Shown in pieces: positions 33,301-43,215 of a stretch of 64,000 nucleotides of DNA. The position numbers and the translations under genes were made by a program. The notes beneath the pieces were generated by a model, which was not told where the DNA came from, did not search any database, and saw only the letters and a program-made list of their open reading frames with translations. Source of the stretch: Pristionchus mayeri (taxonomy: Eukaryota; Nematoda; Chromadorea; Rhabditida; Neodiplogasteridae); contig BTRK01000002.1 in assembly GCA_036245805.1 (NCBI GenBank), positions 39,228,661-39,292,660 of the forward strand, read 5' to 3'. Each line of letters begins with the position of its first letter. The first letter of the stretch is position 1.

Positions 33301-36300
33301 ACTGTTCTATATATGTGGCTACTTTGCCGCGAGTCCTCCATTAACCTCACCTGCAACTGGAAATCTCCATTGTACAGCTTCGCTGATTGTCTATTGAAAA
33401 AGTCCCGAGGAGTCGTCCGTACAGCAGCGGCAACGTTAGAAAACTCCTCTTCTTTGTGACAGTGAGCAACCATAGCGAGCGGCGAGGGCCAGAGAGGCGA
33501 TGAGGCGAGTGGTTGCATCTGTTACAGGGCCCATCATCCAATGATTCATATCATGCTCACATCATTGATCACATCAGCCAATTGTTCGGGCGACGATCGA
33601 GCATCTCGACTCCTAATCTCGACAATGTGTACAAAATCGAAGATGGAGTTTATAAAGACGCCGATTTTAGGGTTTTTGCAGAATTCGGCACTGGCTCGCA
33701 CAATATTGCGATCTATCTGTAATTAGTTGGCTAACATCAAGGCAATATCACAATGAACTTACGTTCAGAAGTTTTGCGAGTCTGATGTAGCTTGAGGAAC
33801 TCATACTTTCGAAAATTAATTTGTTCGATACTTTTATCGTACATATGCGTTCGGCGCGAAATATTTCGCAAATCATTCTTTCTACCTGAAAAGTAAGAAT
33901 ATTTTACATTGCTTTTCATGCACTGACCTTTTCTTTGGTGCTAATGTGATCATTACGAGCCGCTTGTGATTTTGTGGAATCGGAATCTGGAAGGAAACAT
34001 TTGTTTTACAGTTTTGTGTAAATATTACTTTGAAGCAGTCGATCCTGAATCGTATACACCGCTCTTCTGTATTTAACATCTCAAAAGATAAATATATTAT
34101 TTTGATTTTGGTATACGCATTTGGACATCAGCGACAACCCACTTTTGCCCTTTGTCGTTGCTTCCAGAATGTGCATCGTTTCATCTATTGTGTGCCCAGC
34201 CAATGCAGCACAGAGCAAATCTTTGTTATAGCCTAGGGAGCACTTGTCGATTAGCTCATTCAGATGGCCAAAATCAGTTCTAGCGTTATCAGCAACGATG
34301 GCTGCAGCTTCTGCATGCAAATCCAGAATTTCGAGCATCCGATTCTTTGTTTCGTATGTCTCAGCAGCATCATTCCATTTTACTAGTATATTCCTTTCAA
34401 TTTCGATCGAAATGCGATGAAGTAATTCCATTGATTCCAGATCATTCAGATCATCGCACCTATTTATGTGAATAATTATACTGATGCTCAATAAATACAT
34501 GCTTACTCTGAAAGCGCCTCAGCAGCTGAATCGAAAGGGAAAATGGTAATTAGTTGTTGTATTATTTGGGAGCGATTTCCATCTGAAAGTAAATCATTTT
34601 GCGGCATGAATCCGTGCCTCGTGTTTCTATATCTCGAGTTTGTTCATGTGCACATCCCTAACATGTGTATCACTTATTGATTACAACAAACCTTTCAGCT
34701 TGGAAGATATGAAACACTTCAGAAATTCACTGCCAATGGTGTTCCATAATTCGTGAGCTATTGGACGAAGATGTGCAGAGAGTGCGGGTTCACGACTGAA
34801 AAAAAATATTATTTCCGAACTTATCAAGCTTTAACATATTGGTGTTTTTCTCATAAACAATTTTGACATATTATAGCAATTAATGCACGAAACAGTTTCA
34901 TAAATTTCTATATTTGCAGAATTACGTTATAATCATTGCATAATTGTGTACCTCTTCGACATTTTCGATGAAGATAATTGCTTCGGGCGATTCTGTTGAA
35001 CTATAGTATCACTGCAAATGTCTATTCACAGAAAGATAAATAAATTGAGAAAAAAACTCCATCTGAAGGTGTGTTATGCAAATTACAGTTTTTACAAATT
35101 GCAAAGAGAACAATGATAATGAAAAATGATACTTATTCTCTAAATATTTTGGAAGTTTGAAGCAAAAAATATTCGATGTCTGACAAAGTAACGAATCGCA
35201 ACGCTACGCTCTCGACTGCATTACACTCTTCACGTACTTGTGCCTTTATCTTCTCGAATATTTCAGGCAATTTCCTTATCTGAATATTTTGTTAATTGCA
35301 CTTTTGTACTGACACGATTCATCTATTGTAGTTGACTTAAATTAAAGGGGGGAAGACATTTGCGCAACTTAGCACCTCTCGCTTGGCAGGAGGCGTAGCA
35401 ATTTGGAAGTTGTTTCATTGTTACCAGTATTTCCCGTACTACATTTGCATATCACGGGTATCACGAGTCATTGGAGGTGGCCACGAACAATTTCTAAAAT
35501 ATATTTTTAAAATCGGTTATACTGGGGTATATTACTATCCCAGACATAAGAATACGAATGATCCAAGTTATTTGTCCGAGAGCCGTCAATTAGGAATTCT
35601 CCGGTTTTTTCCCGGCGATACCGTATATCAGCTCCCAGATAAGCTAGAGAGGCGACAATGGTCTTAAAAAATGCAGAAAATTTTTTTGAGAAACTTTTAT
35701 TTTGAAAGTGAATTGCGAAACTCAAAAAGAAAAATTCTTTAGCTGAAAAACTGAATTCCAGAGAGAAAATCAAATATTTTCGCAATGATGTACGAGACTT
35801 CCTGGGAATTTTATTGCATATTTTGGAAGAACAACTTCCGTATTGTAGAATAAACAAATAAAAATGGCAAAACGGTGGGGTTCATAGTCTCATTTTTCGC
35901 ATTCAATGTGAAGTAGTCGGAACTTTACTTCTGAAACGCCAACAATTATCATTCCAGTTAACTATATTTCATTCTCTGCTACCTTTTTATGATGTTTCCC
36001 AACCATTAAAGTTAAATTAGTGTCCGTAATTCGAAATTTCGAACTTTTGAAACACACGCTTTTCGCATCCTCGGATGAGAACGATTTTCATCATTTAAAA
36101 CTTAAAATTTATAAACATGGTACAGTCAAATACAGTCGATTGGAATAGCATATGCCACCGTCAACACAAGTAATGTCATGCGGCATCATCGAAAGTTGTA
36201 TTTTTTCCAAATTTATAAGAGAAATATCGCTCCAGCGATCATGATGTAATTGCTTCGATTTTCGTAGTAATCTTGCCAAAAAATAATTTTAGGTCATTAC

Positions 36301-39300
36301 CTTCGATGGAACGATATTTGCCCGGTAAATTTGAAAAGAATAAAACTTTCGATGATGCCGCATGACATTACTTGTGTTGACGGTGGCATATGCAATCTCA
36401 ATCGGCTGTATTTGACTGTACCATGTTTATAAATTTTAAGTTTTAAATGATGAAAATCGTGCTCATCCGAGGATGCGAAAAGCGTATTTTTCAAAAGTTC
36501 GAAATTTTGAATTTCGGACAGTAATTTAACTTTAATGGTATGGAAACATTATAACAATGTACCAGAGAGTGAAATATAGTTAACCGGAATGATAATTTTT
36601 GGTATTTCAGAAGTGAAGTTCCGACTACTACACATTGAATGCGAAAAATGAGGCTATGAACCCCCACCGTTTTGCCATTTTTATTTTTTTATTATACAAT
36701 GCGGAATTTGTTCTTCCAAAATATGCAATAAAATTCCCAGGAACTCTCGTACGTCATTGCGAAAATATTTGTTTTTTCTCTGGAATTCAGTTTTTCAGCT
36801 AAAGAATTTTTCTTTTTGTGTTTCGCAATTCACTTTCAACATAAAAGTTTCTCAAAATAATTTTCTGCATTTTTTAAGACCATTGTCGCCTCTCTAGCTT
36901 ATCTGAGAGCTGATATACGGTATAGCCGGGAACAAAACCGGAGAATTCCTAATTGACGGCTCTCGGACCAATAACTTGGATCATTTGTATTCTTATGTCT
37001 GGGATAATAATATACCCCAGTATGACCGATTTTTAAAATATTTCAGGGCATACTGGTAACAATGATACAAATTCCAAGTTGCTACGCCTTCTGCCAAGCG
37101 AGAGGTGCTTAGTTGCGCAGATGTCGTTTGCGCAAATGTCGTTGCCCCCAATTTAATTACACTTACACGATAAACAAGTGATATATATATATATATATAT
37201 ATCAGAAATACATTATATAATACGGTAATAATAACTATTGATCTTTTTCTTACCGCTATCTCGAAATACTCGACTGTCTTCATCTGTTCTGACGCCAGAA
37301 TCGATTCGATAGTCCATGGAGGCATAAACACATTGTAGAGGGCAAACAACGACATTGACAGTTGGTAGCAATCGTTTGCTGCCCAATTCTTGCTCTTCTA
37401 GAGGGCGTAGAGTGACTCAGTGACAGACACGAAAGTCGCGAGCGTAGTAGAGACACGCAGTGAGTAGAAAACGGACTTGAACCACCCACTGAACACTGAA
37501 ACCATTATCCATTTGATGAATTGTGTGTATGGCCTCGTACACTGTAAAGGTAAGGCAAAGGTGCAGCCACCTCAAGCTATTTTACATTCGTAAACGATTA
37601 CGCTAGGTGGTGTAGTGCGGTGAGGCCTACTAGTTATGGCCTCGTATACGACTGGTAACTCACCTGCGTTAGCTTCTCTCACTTTTGTAACTACTGATAG
37701 CTTCGCGCGAACGCCCATCATTAACCCTTGAGTGGAGCAGGAGAGAGCCATCGCAAAGATAAAGAACACCTCAAATATACCTACTCGTATTTGGTCAAAC
37801 ATATCAGGCCTCTCACGAGAGAATCGGGACAAATGGGCGTTTTCAGTTGACATACGAATCTTAGAAAATTCTGTTTCCCGTGTTTCTATATAGAACTGGG
37901 CTACTTTGGACAAAATCCGAAATCTTAGATTTTTATCATGAGCTGCAGCTGCAGCAAGCTGCTGCAAAGTTGAAACGAAGGTAATTGATTTTGGATGTTT
38001 CCACTTGCAAAAGTGATGATTTTTATGTACAAAAATGTTTTTATGATCAAATTAACCATTTTGGCACTCTTTGTTCATTTCTCACTTTTGCGACCCTTGC
38101 AGCAGATGAATGCAAGACAGGTTTTTCATTTATCGCGGAGACAAACATTTTTTGCTTCACTCCAAACTTTACCAGTTTGTAGATCCCGAAATGCTGCATA
38201 TACTCTATTTTTTGCAGATTTTATTTCGGTGGTCCTGATAGTCTCCCAGATCGACGGAACTCTCCTAATAGGCTGCACGGTTCACCCTCCATCAAATCAA
38301 ACTCGCAAGGTCGCAGGCTCGAGTCCCGGGGAGGAAAAATTGTCTTTTGCAATTGGTTTTCATAGATGTACTCATGCATTGTCTTGTTCCTAGCGTTACC
38401 ACGTCGGCAAATTTTTTTTTGCATTCGCCGAGACTCGAGCCTGCGACCTTGCGAGTTTGATTTGATGGAGGGTGAACCGTGCAGCCTATTAGGAGAGTTC
38501 CGTCGATCTGGGAGACTATCAGGACCACCGAAATAAAATCTGCAAAAAAACAGGGTATATGCAGAATTTCGAGCTCTACAAACTGGTAAAGCTTGGAGTG
38601 AAGCAAAAAATGTATGTATCCGCGGTAAATTAAAAACATGTCTTGCATGCATCTGCTGCTAGGGTCGCAAAAGTGAGAAATGAAAAAAGTGTGCCAAAAT
38701 GGTTAATTTAATCATAAAACCATTTCTGTACACAAAAAATCACCACTTTTTTCAAATGAAAACCCCCAAAATCAAGGACTTTCGTTTCACCTTGCAGCAG
38801 CCTGCTGCATCTGCAAGAGCGAATTAGTTGGAATCGATGTCGGAATATATTCTACTACCCAAGCCCACCATAAAAAACATTTCAGCTCAAATATTTTTAT
38901 TGTTAATGTCAACTCATTGTCCCGATTCTCTCGTGAGTGGCCTGATATATCATTCATAATAAGGACATCTAGACCAACCACTAAGCTGTGGTATCTTTCT
39001 AGCCCATAAGGATATTTTGCGTTGTGCATCTTTGCTTTTGCCGTGAACCGGAAAAATCGCAATAACAATTTGTTTTTTTAAAAATATTGCTTTAAACCGT
39101 TGTCTTGTACCCATAGTCACTAATTAACCAACCTTGCTCCCAAGACCCTCAAACTGTCCTGACTGGCAACATCGCCGAATGTGGATAGTCGATCTGCGAA
39201 TATGTCTCATTTTATGATTATTAGAATGAGTAACAGGCTCAATCATCACATGCGTTCCTCATAACGGTAGTATGACGTATAATACCTTGCTATTGCTAGT

Positions 39301-40084
39301 GCGGACGATGCTATTCCGGCAATTGCCAGTTTTCCTTTGCATAACACCGCAGCTGTTCTTAGAAATGAACCGATGGGTATGGCGACGGCCACGCTAGCAA
39401 CACCCAAACCGACGCCTTAACGATTTGTTAACTAATAAGCCGCTAATCATATCGTTCTCACAGATTTAGATGTGCATTTCATTGTTCATAAAAACTTACA
39501 CAATACGATGTGCTTAATTTTGGACCAAATACAACTTACTTGTTACAGTTAGCAGTGCTTCAGCTGCCTCCATCGTCCGATATTTGAGAGAACTGGCGGA
39601 AGAAGTAGTATACAGAAGAGTGACCTGCACGAGATGTATTGTTGCTAGATCTCTTTGGATGGGTATTAATTAATTACAATGTTTATATTATTTCCATTAA
39701 TAATATTTTTTGTTCCATCACATACCTTGTTATTTGTTCCTTCCGCTTTGTGACGGAGGTTCTTCGGATAGATAATGCCTCCTTTTAAGCGGCTACCGAT
39801 CCGCTGAAGAACTTGTTCTACACTTTCCGAAACCACGCACGACGTGTCGATGAACCGACGAGAACTGTCAGAAACCCTCACAATGAACACCAATGGGCAC
39901 ATTTCCCTTAACGCAAACTGAAGTAATATTTAGTCGCCCAAATATTGCCATGTCAACGAACCTTGTCCGATGTTTGCCCCCTTACTGTTGATAGTTCGAC
40001 AATCTTCTTCATCCCTTACTGTTGATAGTTCGACAATCGTCTTCTTCAATTCTATTGCGATAGCTGTTTCGTCGTGTGAGTAGC
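14488..40084 (-). CDS. giant SecA-like ATPase gene, frame broken in several places
   Basis: Overview of one transcription unit read right to left. N-terminal exons lie at 40084-33351, a 636-base exon at 30258-29623, a roughly 6.9 kb central exon at 29498 to about 22.6 kb with the SecA-like ATPase, and small C-terminal exons from about 21310 to 14488. All parts share strand, continuous domain order and mostly compatible phases. The predicted product is roughly 3000 residues. Relatedness to bacterial SecA rests on helicase motifs in order and on SecA-like wording around them ([58 protein letters not shown]). Whether the locus is functional is unclear because of the frame lesions reported as findings. 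No mitochondrial or signal-peptide start was identified, since exon 1 may lie upstream of 40084. Confidence 0.6.
15313..17156. mobile_element. mariner-type non-autonomous element in an intron
   Basis: The left end TTAGGTTGATGCAAAAGTTT after TA and the right end AAACTTTTGCATCAACCATA before TA are inverted repeats of the TTAGGTTG type typical of mariner elements. No transposase frame was found. A foldback element is nested at 15548-16497. Confidence 0.8.
15548..16497. mobile_element. foldback element, ATAGGTGTCCACG family
   Basis: Outer ends ATAGGTGTCCACGAATGGCG and CGCCGGCGTGGACACCTAT form an inverted pair. The arms hold repeated CAGTAC/GATACCGTAT motifs and TTCCTTGGGTCAGATC blocks in mirror order. 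A second member lies at 19077-19995. Confidence 0.8.
18367..18665 (+). repeat. tRNA-derived SINE-like repeat, family 2
   Basis: The head GGTGGCGCAGTGGTGTGAGG (A-box-like) and GGTCCTGAGTTCGATCCCC (B-box-like) are followed by a tail ending in repeated ACCTTTTTACCTTTT. The tail recurs in reverse orientation at 37543-37640. Confidence 0.75.
18766..18977. mobile_element. hAT-type MITE
   Basis: 212 bases with termini TAGGGTGGTTGAAATGGATC and GATCCATTTCAGCCACCCTA and an exact 8-base duplication GTGATGAC on both sides (18758-18765, 18978-18985). It is inserted in an arm of the surrounding foldback. The core is also partly self-complementary (GGTTAACCGT). Confidence 0.88.
19077..19995. mobile_element. 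foldback element, ATAGGTGTCCACG family, second copy
   Basis: It has the same architecture as 15548-16497. An ATAGGTGTCCACGCCG end is paired with a degenerate reverse end (GCTGGACAGCTAT). Inside are mirrored TTCCTTGGGTCAGATC and GTACTGTACTATCGATTGG motifs around a centre near 19.5 kb. No coding frame. Confidence 0.75.
21375..21690 (+). repeat. dispersed repeat R
   Basis: It starts CATATGAGAGGCCGTCCGAG...CCGTACAGTGAAAAATG and continues with the GAAAATCGACCTTAGAAAGC and AAAGATCTCGACGAGATAAG blocks shared with 8800-9125 and 53021-53240. The first 60 bases recur in direct orientation at 22547-22610, next to the rearranged exon. Confidence 0.7.
22300..22365 (-). repeat. tRNA-like pseudogene or SINE head
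   Basis: On the minus strand it reads GTCGAAGTGGTATCGCTTTA ... CATCAGTTCGATTCCCTCCG, with A-box-like and B-box-like parts. Stem pairing is incomplete, so it is not called as a functional tRNA. Confidence 0.4.
22413..22700. repeat. inverted and tandem micro-duplication of an exon end
   Basis: The exon segment encoding [12 protein letters not shown] occurs three times: twice in tandem on the minus strand (about 22613-22700) and once on the plus strand (about 22423-22460). The plus-strand copy alone continues with [16 protein letters not shown]... to a GAG|GTACAT donor near 22540. The 3' end of the big exon is therefore inverted relative to the gene. A repeat-R end lies between the copies. Confidence 0.8.
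22581..29498 (-). CDS. SecA-like gene: collagen-like region plus SecA-type ATPase core
   Basis: Order along the protein: a beta-rich stretch ending [15 protein letters not shown]; Gly-X-Y blocks (about 29.2-29.0, 28.8-28.7 and 28.65-28.6 kb, e.g. [16 protein letters not shown]); a helical region; a highly charged linker at 27.1-26.9 kb; then the ATPase. Walker A ATGEGKS lies at 26631-26651 and [16 protein letters not shown] near 26.4 kb. Walker [10 protein letters not shown] lies at 26312-26338. [10 protein letters not shown] lies near 25.6 kb, STNLAGRGT at 25172-25199, and [15 protein letters not shown] at 25027-25072. A long helical region follows (25.0-22.7 kb), where SecA has its scaffold and wing domains. 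By family logic it would couple ATP hydrolysis to moving or remodelling a polypeptide, but substrate and compartment are unknown. The frame changes near 29.19, 27.42, 26.58, 26.0 and 25.29 kb. There is an 18-base insertion with stops in motif V and a TAG at 23475-23477. Confidence 0.72.
29623..30258 (-). CDS. SecA-like gene: 212-codon exon before the collagen-like region
   Basis: This exon starts after an acceptor (CTTGTCAG) and ends at a GAG|GTTGGT donor, phase 0 at both ends. It encodes a helical, Leu/Glu/Arg-rich segment beginning [20 protein letters not shown]. The following intron (29499-29622) happens to lack stops in one frame, so a naive open frame runs through it. Protein-like wording after the intron ([20 protein letters not shown]) supports splicing. 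No known domain was recognised. Confidence 0.65.
30537..32497. mobile_element. mariner-type non-autonomous foldback element
   Basis: Ends TTAGGTTGGTGCAAACGTTT and AAACTTTTGCACCAACCTAA are flanked by TA. Inner arms are mirrored, e.g. CAGCGGCTGCAGCAGGTTGC near 31.1 kb against its reverse complement near 31.58 kb. A tRNA-like segment (GGTTCGACTCCC, minus strand) at about 31265-31335 sits near the centre. No transposase. Confidence 0.8.
32498..33350. other. intronic spacer with a weak tRNA-like segment
   Basis: It lies inside the large intron of the SecA-like gene. A minus-strand tRNA-like segment at about 33183-33250 has GTAGCTCAGTGGTAGAAC and GGTTCGATTCCC boxes, but acceptor and anticodon stems do not pair. 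One candidate small frame is listed separately. Confidence 0.4.
32814..33077 (+). CDS. possible small protein of 87 residues
   Basis: Open frame starting [17 protein letters not shown], with a hydrophobic segment after a short basic start that could be a signal peptide. It is followed by a basic, Cys-containing tail ([15 protein letters not shown]...[12 protein letters not shown]). It lies antisense inside an intron of the SecA-like gene. No homologue is recognised and no splice or promoter signal supports it, so it may be chance. Confidence 0.25.
   Translation: MKQEKIVCYAMIMWCSMLDAFGASHHRTRRRKLFETLRNLRMGCPEFIKCIQEYPNLKEECRQSQDLDLFITMTWLQLTTKGSQKIH
33351..40084 (-). CDS. SecA-like gene: N-terminal exons
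   Basis: Proposed exons on the minus strand: 39962-40084, 39726-39917, 39540-39624, 39286-39415, 37254-37397, 35133-35279, 34952-35011, 34692-34795, 34507-34582, 34117-34459, 33763-33885, 33561-33716, 33351-33518. Most have GT...AG borders. The 39286-39415 exon is hydrophobic and Gly/Ala-rich ([17 protein letters not shown]...[11 protein letters not shown]), suggesting one or two membrane-active helices. The 34117-34459 exon is a helical, Ala/Leu-rich stretch ([16 protein letters not shown]). One or more exons around 37.7 kb and 39.0 kb look plausible, but their borders are obscured by a foldback insertion. Two joins (34.02-34.08 kb and the end of 35133-35279) do not keep frame as drawn. Function of this part is unknown. 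Confidence 0.5.
35348..37145. mobile_element. 1.8 kb foldback element in an intron
   Basis: Two arms of about 700 bases are inverted copies: GCACCTCTCGCTTGGCAGGA at about 35370 is mirrored at about 37095, and a GACATTTGCGCAA terminus is mirrored with extra tandem copies at the right. The smaller palindrome at 51786-52325 shares the inner sequence GGAAGTTGTTTCATTGTTA, so they are related. Confidence 0.8.
37543..37640 (-). repeat. SINE-like family 2, truncated copy
   Basis: Reverse complement of the tail of the copy at 18545-18645 (GGTGCAGCCAC, AAGCTATTTTAC and the AGGTGGTGTAGTGCGGTGA block). The tRNA-like head is absent. Confidence 0.7.
37802..38950. mobile_element. 1.15 kb foldback element between plausible exons
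   Basis: Ends ATCAGGCCTCTCACGAGAGA and CTCTCGTGAGTGGCCTGATA are inverted. The arms mirror each other around a centre near 38.38 kb and include a tRNA-like GGTCGCAGGCTCGAGTCCC segment. Protein-like minus-strand frames flank it (GLDVLIMND right of it, [17 protein letters not shown] left of it), so it may split one exon pair of the SecA-like gene. Confidence 0.75.
39981..40048. repeat. 34-base tandem duplication in a coding exon
   Basis: Two adjacent copies of a unit starting CTTACTGTTGATAGTTCGAC. Removing one copy leaves the exon ending in phase 0, matching the phase-0 start of the next exon ([11 protein letters not shown]). With two copies the frame shifts. See findings. Confidence 0.8.
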
Positions 40085-40246
40085 CCTGGATTAATGAATC
40101 AAAATGAATCAAATGGGGAAATCCCATTTTTCAGCGCATTTTTAATTTTAATTTTTTTTCATTTTGCAGCGCCATGTGAATGGGCGCTGCACTCATACGT
40201 ACACTTTTTCCTGCAATATGTGATTAATTTCGTTAATTGTGCATTA

Positions 40247-41460
40247 TATTAGGTTGTGAAATAAGTAACGCTCGTTTCGAAACATGATGTTTGAGCCCGT
40301 CTAAAATCCTTTCACATAAAGATCTTAAGCTAGCTCGGTAGCGTTTAGTAGGGGTACACATGACCAATATATGCACCTGCTCGTCTCGCATTATGTCTTT
40401 TGGATAACAAGAATTTCTAAGTTTTCACAAATGTAGCATTTTCACACTTTTCTAAAAATTGTTTCTGACGCTCGTATTTCGCGGTGAAAAATAGCCGTAC
40501 ATTTGCATATAGTGGAGTGAGAAGACCATTGTGAGCTCTTTCGAAAAATACGTCTTCGATCATGCGTGCTTCAAAATAGCAGGAATTACAATGTATTGAA
40601 TTCAATCCTTTCCGAGGTAACACTGTTCAAGCGAACATGTTAAATGCTTAGTTGATCATTCAGACTGGTGCCTAGTTAAGTGCGCTTCCATGGTACACAT
40701 TTGAGCACAAGCCTTTTCCTATTTTAGAAAACAAAGATTTTCAAAATTGTTAAATACAGGTCAAAATATCTAAAATTTCGACTTTTGGTGTATGGGGAAT
40801 GAATACATTTTCTCAAAACGGAGATATCCCCTGACTCAGTCCTGCCTCCTACGGAGAGGTAGAGAGTTGCTTTAACAATTAACGAAAAAAATGGGACTTT
40901 TCACCAATACTGGACACAGTGAGTTTTGAAATATTCGATGTTCAAATTTCGTTGGTGGGTTGATGAATGCTGCATGTTTTGGTAGAAGTATTGTATTTTC
41001 ACATAAATACAATTTTAGGTTAAACGTGGGAAGTACTTTTCGTTATACCACATTTGAGATCGATACATCTATTGCGACGGAGGCTCGCTAAAAACAATAT
41101 GCTGATGTTCAGGTAGGGTCAAGTTCAAAAATGAGTTTATTTTCTAGCAATCCTTTTGCAGCAGACTCGATTCACGTGTTGTATTGTAATATCCGTATGC
41201 ATTACTTTTCGCATGTGGCATAATATTTGGGTTATCAAAGCTATCCATGGAATGATGAGATAAAATGTAATCAGTTGAACCCTTCGTTGGTGTACCATTG
41301 ACTTCATCCTGTGGGCCCCAATATCAATGTGCGATGGGAAGAGTATCCATGCATTCAACAAACATATATATATCAATATGATAATCAGGCGGAAACAAAG
41401 ACAGAGCAATATAGAATCGAAAATTTGAAGATCGAGCGTTACTTTTTTCAAAACATAATA
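40247..41460. mobile_element. mariner-type element, no transposase
   Basis: The left end TTAGGTTGTGAAATAAGTAA and the right-end complement TTATGTTTTGAAAAAAGTAA, both continuing CGCTCG, are inverted. The interior is AT-rich without a transposase frame. It lies just upstream of the first exon found for the SecA-like gene and may separate it from its promoter or exon 1. Confidence 0.65.
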
Positions 41461-41482
41461 ATATTCGAAATACGGGTTAATA

Positions 41483-42378
41483 TTAGGTTGATGCAAAAAT
41501 TTCTGAGTATTCAATTTTCGTAGATTCTCCCGGTGTATTTTGACTGCCTGACATTCCTGCATGGTTGTAGTTAAGGACTTGTTAGTAGACTACAATAATA
41601 TGTTCTTAGCCAATATAGCTCATAGTGTGCCTGAGAAAATCACGTTCACTTCAAAACGCGCCAAAATAGTGTATTTTTAGTGTTTTCGATTGAACCCTGC
41701 CCCTTGAATATCTGTGTCCTACCGAATTAGCTCTCTATATCAGTGATAGGGTAAGAGTTGCTTGTTCAGTTAATGGTGAAAAAACAGGTCTGCCACGAGT
41801 GGGAGTGAAAGGAAATTGTAAAAAGTGTCGTTTTCGGGGTTCGATTCTCTACATCCTGATTTCGAAGTACCGTATTCCTGAACAGGCATATGAATGCGCT
41901 CCTAAATTTAAATGTATACTAATACGGAAGGGTACTTCAGAATGTGCAACAACTTTCCTTTATTATTCGATCCGCACTTGTAAAACCCCGGCAAATGCAT
42001 ATTCGCAATTGCAACTGGTGCTGATCTGTACTTGTGAGGCGTTTTCAAGTGGACGTTCGATACCAGAACAGTTGTTCTATGTAATTTAGAATTCCTATTA
42101 CTTGTCCTTTAAAACTATGAATTAGTAAGCTGATATCATGGTTTTCACTGGAATTATAATCAATTCAAAATTCAGATTATTCGCGACCTTTTTAGATTTC
42201 CGGTGTGAACAGTCCTATCCCGAGTTGATCGAGTTGGCCCAACATAGCGCTAGTAATATGGTGTTCCCAAGGCCACATCAACCGCCGACAAGCATTAGTT
42301 GATTGACCGATTTCGAAGAACGGGAGAGGTCATTATGTCTGAACATGAAAATAGTCAGAAACGTTTGCATCAGCCTAA
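41483..42378. mobile_element. mariner-type element, no transposase
   Basis: Ends TTAGGTTGATGCAAAAATTT and AAACGTTTGCATCAGCCTAA are flanked by TA on each side. An internal segment (CTTGTTCAGTTA...GTGAAAAA) resembles one near 31.9 kb inside the 30537-32497 element, so the two are related deletion derivatives. Confidence 0.8.
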
Positions 42379-42459
42379 TAAGTGGTGCGAAGGCGTTTCG
42401 GATCTATCGTATACTGACTCACGGATTTACTTTTCAAAATGTTTGTCTGGTTCGGAAAT

Positions 42460-43215
42460 CTAAATTAGTATCCTTGCATTCGCCCAGTGAAAGCATTCGC
42501 CAAGTGAAACCTTCTTCTTCGATGAGATTTCGTAGGTCATAGTGAGAATTTCATTGTGAACCCCGACAATCCGATGATTAAGTGAATGATGAGGAAGGCT
42601 AAATTTTATAGTTTGTTCAAATATGATGTTGATCTAATAACTCACTCATAATCGACTCGTGAAACTCCAAGACTGCAAGTGTTGATAATAAGCACAATAT
42701 TGGTATTTGTAATCAGAATGAATACACAGTCAGTGCAAGATCTCGAGTAGAAAGACTGAAATTACCATTTGTGTTCATACGCATTAAAATAATATAACTC
42801 ACACCATTTCAGATCAAGTAATGGACCTTCAAGGCGAATTACTTTTTCGTTAACTTTTACTGCATTTGCATAGGTGTGATGACGAAAAAGATATAGTAAG
42901 CCTCTGTAAGCCATTTTGGAATAGTTGAACATATTATTTTTACCTGTGAACATGCCGTTCATGCAGGCTCAGAAATTTTATTTTTGAAATACCCAGTCGA
43001 CCTTTTGTGACATTCATACACATGCCACTCTCTCACTCGTTCAATAAAATAAAATGGCTGGTGCTTGGAAATAGTCATCTCAGAAGCATTTAGCTGGAAT
43101 ATTAGATGTTTTTTTTCATTACATCTGTTTGAAAACTTCATTAATTTGTTCATAGCGCGTTGAAGCCTCATCAAATGAAGATTGAAAGAACCGAACAGTC
43201 AGTGTTTTGTACGAA
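42460..43215 (-). pseudogene. fragment E of the two-module family
   Basis: It carries only the last part of a module: LTVRFFQSSFDEASTRYEQINE (matching the gene A segment ending DIINE), then HQPFYFIERVREWHVYEC, then GLLYLFRHHTYANAVKVNEK...EGPLLDL, and finally NHRIVGVHNEILTMTYEI to a TAG at 42460. One exon changes frame midway (KRST then GISKIKFL), so it is broken. The exon matching gene A 13342-13445 was not found. No upstream exons are present. Confidence 0.65.

Noticed and set aside
38221..38652. Frames of 118-143 codons near 38.2-38.65 kb
   Set aside because: They lie in the arms of the foldback element and recur as mirrored products on the other strand ([20 protein letters not shown] appears twice).
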